Origin: Sphingomonadales bacterium | Lineage (GTDB): Bacteria; Pseudomonadota; Alphaproteobacteria; Sphingomonadales; Sphingomonadaceae | DNA length: 64,000 nucleotides | NCBI GenBank assembly: GCA_014763545.1 | Contig: JACXVD010000005.1 | Span: 1 to 64,000 of the forward strand | Reading direction: 5' to 3' | Part shown: positions 25,211 through 34,804 of the stretch, one piece after another | Numbering within the stretch: the first letter of the stretch is position 1 | Layout: every line of letters starts with the position of its first letter | Notes under the pieces: generated by a model | Told to the model about the DNA's origin: nothing | The model's database searches: none | What the model saw: only the letters and a program-made list of their open reading frames with translations | Made by a program: the position numbers and the translations under genes

Positions 25211-26133
25211 CGACGCAATCCCACGGTCTGCGCCAGGCGGTTGCGGATCGCGGTCGCGGCGACTCCCGCCTGGCCCATCGCATGGCTGATCTGGTCGAGG
25301 CCGATCACCACATCGCCCGCTGCGAACAGGCCGGGCACGCTGGTCTCGAGATGGTCGTCGACGCGGATGCAGCCGGCATCGCCCACCTCGGCGCCGCATT
25401 TGACGGCAAGGCCCGAGCGCACGACCGAGCCGAGCGCGGGATAGAGCGAATCGAAAGCCATCCGTCCCCGCGCCGTGTCGAATGCGATCTGCCCGCCCTC
25501 GATCGCAAATCCGCCGCATGGCCCCGCAACCCGGACGATGCCGGAAGCATCGAGCGCGGCATTGCATTCGGCGGACAGATCGTGTGCACCGCCGGGCGAC
25601 ACCAGCGTGAGGTCGGCGGTGAAGCCGCGCAGGAACTGCGCCTCTGCCGCGCCGTGGTCGCCGGTGCCGATCACCGCCACCGTCTTGTCGGTCACCTCGT
25701 AACCGTCGCAGACCGGGCAATAGCGGATCAACCCGCGCGCCATCGCTTCATCGTGCAGCTGGTCGTCGATGCCGTCGGGCCGGTTGTTGACCACCCCGGT
25801 GGCGAGCAGCACGGTGCGGGCGCGGTATTCCTCGTCGTCGCATGTGATGAGGAAGCATGCGTCATCCGCATTCCACTTCAGGTCGGTGACCCGCTTCGGT
25901 TCGCGCAAGGCACCGTATTTCGCCGCCTGTTCGCGCATGCGTTCGAGCAATTCCTCGCCGTTGATCCCGTCGGGGAAGCCTGCGTGGTTGTGGCTCGTGG
26001 GAATCCAGCTCGCGCGGCTGGTGCCGCAATCGAACAGGCGGATCGCCAGGTGATAGCGTGCGAGATAGATCGCTGCCGTCAGCCCGGCGGGCCCCGCGCC
26101 CACGATGATGCAATCGTCGATGTCACTGCTCAT
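25207..26133 (-). CDS. Thioredoxin-reductase-like NAD(P)/FAD oxidoreductase
   Basis: 308 residues, thioredoxin reductase size. FAD site GAGPAG (12-17), NAD(P) site GTGDHG (156-161), and the FAD-binding end [12 protein letters not shown]. The redox pair is CPVC (139-142) in YCPVCDGYE, where classical TrxB has CATC. The rest is divergent from classic TrxB, so the partner is not obviously thioredoxin; related flavoproteins are often annotated as general pyridine nucleotide-disulfide oxidoreductases. ATG 26133 is chosen over the longer frame starting at 26208. It faces the Gly/Cys cassette and is divergent from the next small gene by 73 bp. Confidence 0.85.
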   Translation of the reverse strand: MSSDIDDCIIVGAGPAGLTAAIYLARYHLAIRLFDCGTSRASWIPTSHNHAGFPDGINGEELLERMREQAAKYGALREPKRVTDLKWNADDACFLITCDDEEYRARTVLLATGVVNNRPDGIDDQLHDEAMARGLIRYCPVCDGYEVTDKTVAVIGTGDHGAAEAQFLRGFTADLTLVSPGGAHDLSAECNAALDASGIVRVAGPCGGFAIEGGQIAFDTARGRMAFDSLYPALGSVVRSGLAVKCGAEVGDAGCIRVDDHLETSVPGLFAAGDVVIGLDQISHAMGQAGVAATAIRNRLAQTVGLRR

Positions 26134-26206
26134 GCAGGCGCAACGCACGGGATGGTAAAGCGCTCCCCACTGGTGGCGCGCTGGCCATGCCGCTAAGGCG
26201 ACGGCC

Positions 26207-26500
26207 ATGCTCGAATCGTGGATCCTGCCCCTGATGGCCGCCGTCGCGATCGCATCAGCGGCGACGCTGCTGGCTACGCGCTACATCGGCGGTGAAGAAA
26301 CTAGCCGCGCGGCAGCCCTGGTGGCGAGCCTCATCATGGCGGCTGTAATCTCGTTTTCCTTCGCGCGCTATGAGGCCGGGGAGAACGTGGCGAATGGCCT
26401 CGAATTTTACGTCGCGCTGGTTCGCGCCTTCATCATGTGGGTGGGCTGTACGATTACCGTGCTGGTGCTGCATCCACGCTGCGTGCGAAACCGCCCGTGA
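26207..26500 (+). CDS. Small membrane protein upstream of trmD
   Basis: 97 residues, three hydrophobic segments ([39 protein letters not shown] and [22 protein letters not shown]). No family recognised. Its TGA overlaps the GTG start of trmD (GTGA), so it leads the trmD-rplS transcript and may be translated in step with it. AAGG is placed 9 bp before the ATG. Confidence 0.65.
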   Translation: MLESWILPLMAAVAIASAATLLATRYIGGEETSRAAALVASLIMAAVISFSFARYEAGENVANGLEFYVALVRAFIMWVGCTITVLVLHPRCVRNRP

Positions 26501-27243
26501 GTTTCGCCGCCACCATCCTGACACTCTATCCCGAGATGTTTCCCGGGCCGCTGGGCATCAGCCTGGCGGGCCGCGCCCTCGAACGCGGCGACTGGTCGTG
26601 CGAGACGCTGCAGATCCGCGATTTTGCCGAGGACAAGCATCGCACCGTGGATGATACGCCTGCGGGTGGCGGGGCGGGGATGGTGCTCAAACCCGATGTG
26701 CTCGCCCGCGCGGTCGATACGGCGCTGGAACGGCAGCCCGCCTGTCCGGTGCTGGCGATGACGCCGCGCGGGACGCCGATCAGCCAGGCGCGCATCCGCG
26801 AACTGGCGGCGGGCCCGGGGGTGACGATCCTGTGCGGCCGGTTCGAAGGTTTCGACGAACGGATTTTCGAAGGGCGCGAGATCGAACAGGTCAGCGTGGG
26901 CGACATCGTCCTGTCCGGCGGGGAACCTGCCGCGCTGATGATTCTCGATGCTTGCATTCGGCTGCTTCCCGGCGTAATGGGCGCGCCTTCAAGCGGGACC
27001 GAAGAGTCGTTCGAGGACGGCTTGCTCGAATATCCGCAATATACCCGACCTCAGGAATGGGAAGGGCGCACGATCCCTGAAGTGCTGCGATCGGGGGATC
27101 ATGCGAAGATCGCTGCTTGGCGCAAGGCAAGGAGCGAGGAAGACACACGGTTACGCAGGCCGGACCTTTGGGAGCGCCGCAGTGGTGCTCGGGCCCAGCC
27201 TGCCTCTGGCGCGCGGCAAAAGAAGAAGGACTTGGACCAGTGA
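26497..27243 (+). CDS. trmD: tRNA (guanine37-N1)-methyltransferase
   Basis: Makes m1G37 in tRNAs, preventing +1 frameshifts. 248 residues with the deep trefoil knot region: [11 protein letters not shown], then [18 protein letters not shown], both signature blocks. The start is GTG 26497, overlapping the previous stop; upstream frame is not conserved. The C-terminus has a basic extension rich in Arg and Lys. It overlaps rplS by 4 bp. Confidence 0.96.
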   Translation: MSFAATILTLYPEMFPGPLGISLAGRALERGDWSCETLQIRDFAEDKHRTVDDTPAGGGAGMVLKPDVLARAVDTALERQPACPVLAMTPRGTPISQARIRELAAGPGVTILCGRFEGFDERIFEGREIEQVSVGDIVLSGGEPAALMILDACIRLLPGVMGAPSSGTEESFEDGLLEYPQYTRPQEWEGRTIPEVLRSGDHAKIAAWRKARSEEDTRLRRPDLWERRSGARAQPASGARQKKKDLDQ

Positions 27244-27599
27244 ACCTGATCCAGCAGATCGAAGCGGAAGAAATCGCCAAGGCGGCGAAGGATATTCCGG
27301 AATTCCGCGCAGGCGACACCGTTCGCGTCGGCGTGAAGGTGATCGAAGGCACGCGTGAGCGTGTGCAGATGTTCGAAGGCGTCGTGATCGCGCGCTCGAA
27401 CCGTTCGATCAATAGCAATTTCACCGTGCGCAAGATGAGCTTCGGCGAAGGCGTGGAACGCGTGTTCCCGCTGTACTCGCCGATCGTCGATTCCATCACC
27501 GTGGTTCGCCGCGGCGTGGTGCGCCGGGCCAAGCTCTATTACCTGCGTGGCCGTACCGGCAAGCGTGCCCGCATCGCCGAGCGTCGCGAAAACGCGTAA
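27240..27599 (+). CDS. rplS: 50S ribosomal protein L19
   Basis: 119 residues beginning [14 protein letters not shown] (GTG start), with [30 protein letters not shown] and [25 protein letters not shown], all standard L19. The GTG lies within GTGA overlapping the trmD stop. A terminator follows 43 bp after the stop. Confidence 0.97.
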   Translation: MNLIQQIEAEEIAKAAKDIPEFRAGDTVRVGVKVIEGTRERVQMFEGVVIARSNRSINSNFTVRKMSFGEGVERVFPLYSPIVDSITVVRRGVVRRAKLYYLRGRTGKRARIAERRENA

Positions 27600-27642
27600 G
27601 GCAGGGCCCCCTTTCGCCACACAGCGAAACGGGTATGAGTTC

Positions 27643-27678
27643 AAAGGGCGGTCCGGGTTGCCGGGCCGCCCTTTTCAT
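27643..27678 (+). terminator. Intrinsic terminator of the trmD-rplS operon
   Basis: AAAGGGCGGTCCGG, a 4-base loop, CCGGGCCGCCCTTTT, then CATTT. The stem has one mismatch near the loop. Confidence 0.85.
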
Positions 27679-27708
27679 TTCCGCTTCCCGAAACCGGAGC
27701 CTGCCTGG

Positions 27709-29982
27709 ATGCGCTTACGATACCATTGTGCCGCAGCGGCCATCGCGCTTGCCGCCGCCCTGCCGTTTTCCGCCCATGCGCAACAGGATAGTGCCCCGAT
27801 GACCGACCAGACCGCGCCAGCAGGCGACCTTTCGCTCGAACGCGTGTTTGCCAGCCCCTCGCTCGACGGGGCGGCGCCGCGCGGGGTGAAGCTGAGCCCC
27901 GATGGGCGCTGGCTGACGCTGCTGCGCAATCGCGCGGACGACCGTGAGCGTTACGATCTGTGGGCCTATGACCGCGAGAACGGCCAATGGACGATGCTGG
28001 TCGATTCCGAGAAGCTCGGCACCGGGCGCGAACTGTCCGAAGCGGAAAAGATGCAACGCGAACGCCAGCGTATCGGCGGGCTGAAGGGGATCGTCGCCTA
28101 TGACTGGGCGAAGGATTCGCAGCATATCCTCGTGCCGCTCGACGGCGACCTCTTCCTTGCCGGGGTCGATGGTAGCGTCGCAAGGCTGACCGACAGTGCA
28201 GCGGATGAACTGAACCCGGTGCTGAGCCCGCAGGGCAAATACGTCTCGTTCGTCAGCGGCGGCCAGCTCCATACCGGCACGGTCGGTGGGGCGGCCCCGG
28301 TGGCGATCACACCGAAAGAGAGCGCCGACACCGTCCATTGGGGCGAGGCCGAATTCGTCGCGCAGGAAGAATTGGCGCGCTTCACCGGTTACTGGTGGTC
28401 GCCGCAGGACCGGCGCATCGCGGTGGAACGGTTTGACGAGGCTCCGGTGGGCATCGTCACCCGCGCGGCGATCGGGGCGGAAGGGACGCGCACCTACGAC
28501 CAGCGCTATCCCGCCGCGGGCACGCCCAATGCGCTGGTGCAATTGTTCGTGATCGACCCCGATGGCGGAAACCGGGTCGAAGTCGACCTGGGGCCGGACA
28601 AGGACATCTACCTTGCCCGGGTCGATTGGGCGCGTGACGGCAAGACGCTCTACGTCATGCGGCTCGACCGGTTGCAGACGCGGCTCGACCTGCTCGAGGT
28701 CGATCCGGCCACCGGGCGGAGCGAGGTGCTGTTCAGCGAGAAAGCCGCGCCGCAACACTGGATCAACCTGACCGACCATTACAAATGGCTGGCAGACGGC
28801 AGCCTTGTGTGGTGGTCCGAACGCGATGGCTATGGCCATCTCTACCGCTTTGCGCACGGCAAGTGGACGCAGCTGACCAAGGGGCCATGGGTGGTCACCG
28901 ACCTCGTCGGCGTGGACGAGAAACGCGGTACGCTGTTCTTTACCGGGACGAAGGACGATGTGCTTGCGCCGCAGGTCTATTCGCTGGCGCTGTCCGCTCC
29001 GGGCAAGGTCGTGCGGTTGACCGATCCGGCCTTCGCCAACTCGGCGACGATGGACGAACAGGGGCGCTCGCTGATCCTGCGCCGATCCGGCCCCGCCCAA
29101 CCGCCGCAAAGCTATCTCGCCGATGCTGCGGGCAAGCGGATCGTGTGGATCGAGGAGAATGCGCTGGCGGCTGGCCATCCCTATGCGCCCTATCTCGCCA
29201 GCCATCGCGAGCCGAGCTTCGGCACGATCACCACCGCCGATGGCGCGGTGCTGCACTGGAAGATGATCGCCCCCGAAATGGAACCGGGCAAACGCTACCC
29301 GGTGTTCTTCAGCCATTACGGCGGGCCGCATGTGCAGGTCGTCAGCCGCGCCTGGGGCGGGGCGCTGGAACAGGCGATCGTCGACAAGGGCTATATCTTC
29401 TTCGAACTCGACAATCGCGGCAGCAACAATCGCGGGGTGGACTTCGAGAAGGCAATCTGGCGCGCGATGGGCGGGGTGGAAGTGGCCGATCAGCGGGCGG
29501 GCGCGGAGTATCTCAAGTCGCTGCCCTTCGTCGATCCCGCGCGGATCGCGACCTATGGCTGGTCATACGGCGGCTATATGACGCTGAAGATGCTGCAGGC
29601 GGACAAGGGGCTGTATGCCGCGGGTATCGCCGGCGCACCGGTGACGAAGTGGGAACTCTACGACACCGCCTATACCGAACGCTATATGGGCCTGCCGACG
29701 CCGGAAGCGGACGGAGCCGCCTATGCAAAATCCGATGCGCTGCAGGATGCGACGAAGATCGCCGATCCGCTGCTGCTGATCCATGGGATGAGCGACGACA
29801 ATGTCGTGTTCGAAAACTCGAGCGCGCTGATCGCCCTGCTGCAGGCCAACGCCGTGCCGTTCGAAATGATGCTCTACCCCGGCTACACCCACCGCGTCGC
29901 CGGGCCGAAGATCAGCGTCCATGTCTGGAATACGATCTTCGATTTCCTCGCCCGCCACGGGGTGCCGGGGGGCGGACGATAG
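27709..29982 (+). CDS. Dipeptidyl peptidase IV family (S9) serine peptidase, exported
   Basis: 757 residues with a signal peptide (residues 1-24, ending AHA). An N-terminal beta-propeller region precedes the C-terminal hydrolase. Seen: the double-Glu motif at 220-221 in FVAQEELARFTGYWW, which binds the peptide amino terminus in DPP IV; nucleophile Ser619 in GWSYGGY; Asp in HGMSDDNVV and His in YPGYTHRV. It removes X-Pro or X-Ala dipeptides from peptides, probably in the periplasm. ATG 27709 has GGAG 10 bp before it. It is not obviously in an operon with rplS, from which a terminator separates it. Confidence 0.93.
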   Translation: MRLRYHCAAAAIALAAALPFSAHAQQDSAPMTDQTAPAGDLSLERVFASPSLDGAAPRGVKLSPDGRWLTLLRNRADDRERYDLWAYDRENGQWTMLVDSEKLGTGRELSEAEKMQRERQRIGGLKGIVAYDWAKDSQHILVPLDGDLFLAGVDGSVARLTDSAADELNPVLSPQGKYVSFVSGGQLHTGTVGGAAPVAITPKESADTVHWGEAEFVAQEELARFTGYWWSPQDRRIAVERFDEAPVGIVTRAAIGAEGTRTYDQRYPAAGTPNALVQLFVIDPDGGNRVEVDLGPDKDIYLARVDWARDGKTLYVMRLDRLQTRLDLLEVDPATGRSEVLFSEKAAPQHWINLTDHYKWLADGSLVWWSERDGYGHLYRFAHGKWTQLTKGPWVVTDLVGVDEKRGTLFFTGTKDDVLAPQVYSLALSAPGKVVRLTDPAFANSATMDEQGRSLILRRSGPAQPPQSYLADAAGKRIVWIEENALAAGHPYAPYLASHREPSFGTITTADGAVLHWKMIAPEMEPGKRYPVFFSHYGGPHVQVVSRAWGGALEQAIVDKGYIFFELDNRGSNNRGVDFEKAIWRAMGGVEVADQRAGAEYLKSLPFVDPARIATYGWSYGGYMTLKMLQADKGLYAAGIAGAPVTKWELYDTAYTERYMGLPTPEADGAAYAKSDALQDATKIADPLLLIHGMSDDNVVFENSSALIALLQANAVPFEMMLYPGYTHRVAGPKISVHVWNTIFDFLARHGVPGGGR

Positions 29983-30075
29983 GGGCGACGCCGGACGGGG
30001 TTCACTCGAGGGGCATGGTGCGGTGTCCCCCTGAATCCTTGAACCGCGCAAGTGGCATGGGCTAGGCAGCGCGCC

Positions 30076-31284
30076 ATGAAGCAGCACAGGGCAAGCAGCG
30101 CGGACAGCGCCACCCATGCGCTCGGCCCGGGTGGGGCCTGGGCGATGGCGGTCGGCGGGATGATCGGCGGCGGGATTTTCTCGACGCTGGGTGTGGTGAT
30201 CTCGGTTGCCGGGCACTGGACCTGGATCAGCTTCCTGCTCGGCGGGATCATCGCGCTGGCCTCGGGCCATTCCTATTCCGCGCTCACTCGCCAGCTCGAT
30301 GAACCCGGCGGTGCCTATGCCTATCTGCGCGCCATGGGCTGGAACCGCACGGCGCGCGGGGTCGTCTGGATACTGGTCGCGGGCTACACGCTGACCGTAT
30401 CGGTCTATGCCGTCACCTTTGGCGCCTATGCCGCCAATGTCTTCCATGCGCCGCATTGGGTGGCGCTGGCGGCGGCACTGGCAGCGATTGCAGCGCTCGC
30501 CGGGATCAACCTGATCGGGGCCTCGGAAGCCACGCTGGTCGAGAAGGTCGCGGTTTGGAGCAAGCTGGCGATCCTGCTCGGCCTCGCGATGCTCGGGCTG
30601 TGGCATTGGAACCCGGAGCGGCTGGTGCTCGATGCGGGGCAGCCGGTCGGGTTCTGGGCGGCGCTGGTCGGCACCGGGGTGGTCTTCATGGCTTACGAAG
30701 GGTTCCAGCTGCTGAGCTACGACTACGATGAGATGCGCGATGCGCCCCGCACCATCGCCATCGCCATGCCTGCGGCGATCCTGGTGACGGCGGCGACCTA
30801 CATCCTCGTGTCGCTGGGCGCGACCATGCTGGCGGGTGCCCCGGCGATCGTTGCCGAACGCGAAGTGGCGCTGGCGCTGGCGGGCCAGGAGGCATTGGGC
30901 CTGGCGGGCTTCATCGCCGTATCGGTTGCGGCGACCTTCTCCGCCGGGTCGGCGATCAACGCCACCGTGTTTGCGACCGCGCGACTGGCCGAACAGGCGG
31001 CGAAGGACGGCGAGCTGCCCGCGCTGTTCGCGGCGCGCGATACTCGCAACGTGCCGTGGTTCGGCACGCTGGTCATCTCGGGCGCGGCGGCAGTGATGGT
31101 GCTGCTGGGCGATATTGCCGGGCTGGTCGAAGGGGCGAGTTTCGTATTCCTGCTCGTCTTCGCGCTGGTCAACGCGATTGCCTGGATACGGCGGGCGGGG
31201 CGCCGCTGGGTGGCGGCACTCGGATTGGCGGGGTCGCTGGCCGGGGCGGTCATGCTGGTGGTGCATCTGGCGGGCGCGGCCTGA
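30076..31284 (+). CDS. APC family amino acid permease
   Basis: 402 residues of inner-membrane transporter with about 11-12 helices. The first helix carries AMAVGGMIGGGIFSTLG, the unwound substrate-binding GxxIGxGIF motif of the APC superfamily; FMAYEGFQLLSYDYDEM is the conserved helix 6 region with the acidic pair. It ends in a single hydrophobic stretch. Substrate is not predictable. ATG 30076 is chosen; an upstream start would add only eight residues. Confidence 0.9.
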   Translation: MKQHRASSADSATHALGPGGAWAMAVGGMIGGGIFSTLGVVISVAGHWTWISFLLGGIIALASGHSYSALTRQLDEPGGAYAYLRAMGWNRTARGVVWILVAGYTLTVSVYAVTFGAYAANVFHAPHWVALAAALAAIAALAGINLIGASEATLVEKVAVWSKLAILLGLAMLGLWHWNPERLVLDAGQPVGFWAALVGTGVVFMAYEGFQLLSYDYDEMRDAPRTIAIAMPAAILVTAATYILVSLGATMLAGAPAIVAEREVALALAGQEALGLAGFIAVSVAATFSAGSAINATVFATARLAEQAAKDGELPALFAARDTRNVPWFGTLVISGAAAVMVLLGDIAGLVEGASFVFLLVFALVNAIAWIRRAGRRWVAALGLAGSLAGAVMLVVHLAGAA

Positions 31285-31385
31285 GATCGCCATTTGCCTA
31301 TGCGTTCTGACATTGCCTTGCGCGCGCCATGCGTCTAACGCGCGCCTTCCGCAGTGCAGCATGCGGTTTGCGAAAGGATATTGCG

Positions 31386-32411
31386 ATGGGTTACCGGGTT
31401 GCAGTCGTCGGGGCGACGGGGAATGTCGGGCGCGAGATGCTCGCGATCCTGGCCGAACGCGCATTCCCCTGTGACGAGGTGGCGGCAATCGCCAGTTCGC
31501 GCTCGACCGGCACCGAAATCGAATTCGGCGACACCGGCAAGATGCTCAAATGCAAGAATATCGAACATTTCGACTTCACCGGCTGGGATATCGCCCTGTT
31601 CGCCTGCGGCAGCGATGCGACCAAGGTCCATGCCCCGCGCGCCGCTGCGTCGGGTTGCGTGGTGATCGACAATTCCTCGCTCTACCGGATGGATCCGGAT
31701 GTGCCGCTGATCGTGCCCGAGGTGAACCCCGACGCGATCGACGGCTATGTGAAGAAGAACATCATCGCCAATCCCAACTGCTCGACCGCGCAGATGGTGG
31801 TGGCGCTCAAGCCGCTGCACGATGCGGCGACGATCAAGCGCTGCGTGGTTTCGACCTACCAGTCGGTTTCCGGCGCGGGCAAGGCGGGGATGGACGAACT
31901 GTTCGAGCAGAGCCGCGCGATCTTCGTCGGTGATCCGGTCGAACCCAAGAAGTTCACCAAGCAGATCGCCTTCAACGTCATCCCGCATATCGACGTGTTC
32001 ATGGATGACGGTTCCACCAAGGAAGAGTGGAAGATGGTGGTCGAGACCAAGAAGATCCTCGATCCCAAGATCAAGGTCAACGCCACCTGCGTGCGCGTGC
32101 CGGTGTTCGTCGGCCATTCGGAATCGATCAATCTCGAATTCGAGAAGGAAATCTCCGCCCAGCAGGCAATGGATATCCTGCGCGAGGCGCCGGGCGTGAT
32201 GCTGGTCGACAAGCGCGAGAACGGCGGATACGTCACCCCCGTGGAATCCGCGGGCGACGGCGCGACCTATGTCAGTCGCGTGCGCGAAGACCCGACGGTC
32301 GACAGCGGCCTGTCGCTGTGGTGCGTGTCGGACAATCTGCGCAAGGGTGCGGCCCTGAATGCGGTGCAGATCGCCGAATTGCTCGGCCAGCGGCACCTCA
32401 AGAAGGGCTGA
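31386..32411 (+). CDS. asd: Aspartate-semialdehyde dehydrogenase
   Basis: Reduces aspartyl phosphate to aspartate semialdehyde, the branch to Lys, Met and Thr. 341 residues: nucleotide loop GATGNVGREM (9-18), catalytic Cys132 in NPNCSTAQM, and acid-base His244 in FVGHSESI, plus Arg in CVRVP. AAAGGA lies 8 bp before ATG 31386. The 3' end overlaps the probable start of the dimethylargininase gene. Confidence 0.97.
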   Translation: MGYRVAVVGATGNVGREMLAILAERAFPCDEVAAIASSRSTGTEIEFGDTGKMLKCKNIEHFDFTGWDIALFACGSDATKVHAPRAAASGCVVIDNSSLYRMDPDVPLIVPEVNPDAIDGYVKKNIIANPNCSTAQMVVALKPLHDAATIKRCVVSTYQSVSGAGKAGMDELFEQSRAIFVGDPVEPKKFTKQIAFNVIPHIDVFMDDGSTKEEWKMVVETKKILDPKIKVNATCVRVPVFVGHSESINLEFEKEISAQQAMDILREAPGVMLVDKRENGGYVTPVESAGDGATYVSRVREDPTVDSGLSLWCVSDNLRKGAALNAVQIAELLGQRHLKKG

Positions 32412-32413
32412 CG

Positions 32414-33196
32414 CTGGGCTTTTTCGACTACACGCATGCGCTGCTGCGCGCGCCGGGCCGCTCGGTCACCGACGGCCTGCGCGCGGGCGACCATGACGGG
32501 CCGACCTACGAGGGCGTGGCGCGCGAACACGGCGAATATCGCGCGGTGCTCGAACGGCTGGGGCTGGCGGTCGAACTGCTGCCCGCGCTCGAAGAATATC
32601 CCGATTCCATTTTCGTCGAAGACCCGGCGCTGGTGTTCGGGCCGGGGGCCATCCTGCTGCGCCCCGGCGCGGCCAGCAGGGCGGGCGAAGTGGCGCAGCT
32701 TGCGCCGCATCTGCGCGCGCGGTTCGGCCATGTGGTGGATCTGGCCGAAGGCTTCGCCGACGGCGGCGATGTATTGGCGACGCCGGACGAGGTGCTGATC
32801 GGCCTGTCGGCGCGCACCGATCGTGCAGGCGCGCAGGCGTTGATGGCTGCGCTTGCCGAGCTGGGCCAGCGCGGCCGCATTGTTGCGACCCCGCCGGGCG
32901 TGCTCCATTTCAAGACCGGATGCGGCATGCTCGACGAAGAAACCGTGATCGTCACCCAGGCGCTCGATGTGCCGGAAATGTTCGGCGGGCTACGGCGACT
33001 GATGGTGCCCGAAGGCGAGGAACCGGCGGCCAATGTGCTGCGTATTCGCGACCATGTGCTGGTCGATGCGCGTTGCCCGCGCACCATCGAAATGGTCGAG
33101 CATCGCGGGTTCGCGACGGTCGCGATGCCGGTGGCGGAAATCGCCCGGATCGACGCGGGCCTGTCGTGCATGTCGCTGCGCTGGCGGGCCGCCTGA
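32414..33196 (+). CDS. Dimethylarginine dimethylaminohydrolase (dimethylargininase)
   Basis: Hydrolyses N-methylated arginines to citrulline and methylamine; guanidine-modifying superfamily. Candidate catalytic residues: His165 (VLHFKTGC) and Cys252 (AGLSCMSLRW); FVEDPALVF supplies the substrate-binding acid and FADGGDVL the core aspartates. The N-terminus FFDYTHALLRAPG is conserved in the family, so translation must begin before it. No ATG, GTG or TTG is in frame close by; the nearest starts are CTG 32408 and CTG 32414, with AGAAGGG at 32401-32407. The alternative is a GTG deep in asd. The start given is therefore the least secure part. Confidence 0.88.
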   Translation: MGFFDYTHALLRAPGRSVTDGLRAGDHDGPTYEGVAREHGEYRAVLERLGLAVELLPALEEYPDSIFVEDPALVFGPGAILLRPGAASRAGEVAQLAPHLRARFGHVVDLAEGFADGGDVLATPDEVLIGLSARTDRAGAQALMAALAELGQRGRIVATPPGVLHFKTGCGMLDEETVIVTQALDVPEMFGGLRRLMVPEGEEPAANVLRIRDHVLVDARCPRTIEMVEHRGFATVAMPVAEIARIDAGLSCMSLRWRAA

Positions 33197-34801
33197 CTAT
33201 TCCATCGGCGGCATTTCGTCGTCTTCCGGCCGGTGCGGCCCAGTGCGCCCGCGCATCAGCAGGATCAGTGGGATCGCGGCCAGCGACATCCACATCATCA
33301 TGTAGAAATCGTCCACATAGGCGATCATCGCCGCCTGCCGGTTGACCTCGGCGTCGACCACCTGGAGTACGGTGTCGCCCAGCCCCTGATAGCGGTCGAC
33401 GGTCGAGATATCGACCCAACTGGTGGTTGAGGAGGTGATGTGCCCGGCGAGCGTGGAATGGCTCGCCTGGATATTATGCGCCAGCGCCACGGTGGCGATC
33501 GAAATGCCGACCGACGAACCGACGTTGCGGCACAGGTTGAGCAGGCTCGACCCGTCGGTCCGCAGCTGCGGGGGCAGGGTGGCGAAAGCGCTGGTCTGGA
33601 GCGGAATGAACACCAGCCCGATACCCAGCCCCTGGAGCAGGCCGCTGACGACCACCCCATGCGTGTCGACGGCGAGCGACCAATGCGCCATCTGCCACAG
33701 CGAATAGGCGGCGATCAGGAACCCGAAACCGACCATCAGCCGCGTGTCCACGCCCTTGCGCGTGAGATAGCCCGCCAGCTGCATCGAGATCAGCACCCCG
33801 ACGCCGCGCGGCATCAGCACCAGCCCGGTATCGATCACGCTGTAGCCGAACAGGTGCTGCAGCATCGGCGGCAGCAGCGCCATGGTGGCGAACAGCACCA
33901 TCCCGATCACGATCATAAACAGCAGCGCGATCACGAAATTGCGGTCGGCAAACAGATGGCGGTCGAACAATGGCTTGGGCGCAGTGACGAAATGGATGAT
34001 CGACAGCCACACCGCGCTCGCCGCCAGGCCGGTGTAGATCCATACTTCCACGCTATCGAACCAGTCGACCTGCGGCCCGCGGTCGAGCAGCAATTGCAGG
34101 CTGCTGAGCCCGACCGCGAGGACAGCGAACCCGAACAGGTCGAACCGCCGCCGGTTCTGCTCGCGCGTGGGCAGCGTGACCATGAGCACGGCAAGGCTCA
34201 GCAGGCCGACCGGGACGTTGACGTAGAACACCCAGCGCCAATTCCAGCTTTCGGTCAGGTAACCGCCCAGCACCGGGCCCAGGATCGGCCCGATCATGAT
34301 GCCCATGCCCCAGATCGCCATCATCTGCGGGTGGCGGCTGGGGCGCGTCGAATCGAGCAGGTAGCTCTGGCTGAGCGGCGCGATGAACGCGCCCGCGACA
34401 CCCTGGATCGCGCGGAACAGCACCATCTCTTCGAGATTCTGGGCGATCCCGCAGAGGGCGGAGGCGGCAATGAACCCCGCGACCGAGAACAGGAACAGGT
34501 TGCGTGCACCGATATGTTCGGCAAGCCAGCCGGTGATCGGCATCGCCACGGCAGAGGCGATGATATAGCTCGTCAGCACCCAGGTGATCGTGTCGACAGT
34601 CGCGCCGAGCGAGGCCTGCATATGCGGGATGGCGACATTGGCGATAGTGGTGTCGAGTACCTGCAGCAGCGTCGCCGCCATCAGCCCGACTACGAGCAGC
34701 GGGGTGTTTTCCACCGGCAGCGCGGCGACATCGGCGACAGGTTGCGGCCTCGCCGGAGGTGTCTTGCGCCGATCGGATGCGGGGGCGGCGGCGCTCGCCA
34801 C
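33197..34801 (-). CDS. emrB: DHA2 family (EmrB/QacA) multidrug efflux transporter
   Basis: 534-residue 14-helix major facilitator. Early motif VLDTTIANVAIPHM, the motif-A-like GWLAEHIGARNLF, and GIMIGPILGPVLGGYLTESWNWRWVFYVNVPVG are hallmarks of DHA2 proton-driven pumps. It starts at GTG 34801, 3 bp after the stop of the adaptor gene, so the two are co-transcribed. No outer-membrane TolC partner or regulator is adjacent. The stop lies directly beside that of the convergent dimethylargininase gene, with no gap. Confidence 0.95.
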   Translation of the reverse strand: MASAAAPASDRRKTPPARPQPVADVAALPVENTPLLVVGLMAATLLQVLDTTIANVAIPHMQASLGATVDTITWVLTSYIIASAVAMPITGWLAEHIGARNLFLFSVAGFIAASALCGIAQNLEEMVLFRAIQGVAGAFIAPLSQSYLLDSTRPSRHPQMMAIWGMGIMIGPILGPVLGGYLTESWNWRWVFYVNVPVGLLSLAVLMVTLPTREQNRRRFDLFGFAVLAVGLSSLQLLLDRGPQVDWFDSVEVWIYTGLAASAVWLSIIHFVTAPKPLFDRHLFADRNFVIALLFMIVIGMVLFATMALLPPMLQHLFGYSVIDTGLVLMPRGVGVLISMQLAGYLTRKGVDTRLMVGFGFLIAAYSLWQMAHWSLAVDTHGVVVSGLLQGLGIGLVFIPLQTSAFATLPPQLRTDGSSLLNLCRNVGSSVGISIATVALAHNIQASHSTLAGHITSSTTSWVDISTVDRYQGLGDTVLQVVDAEVNRQAAMIAYVDDFYMMMWMSLAAIPLILLMRGRTGPHRPEDDEMPPME

Positions 34802-34804
34802 GTG

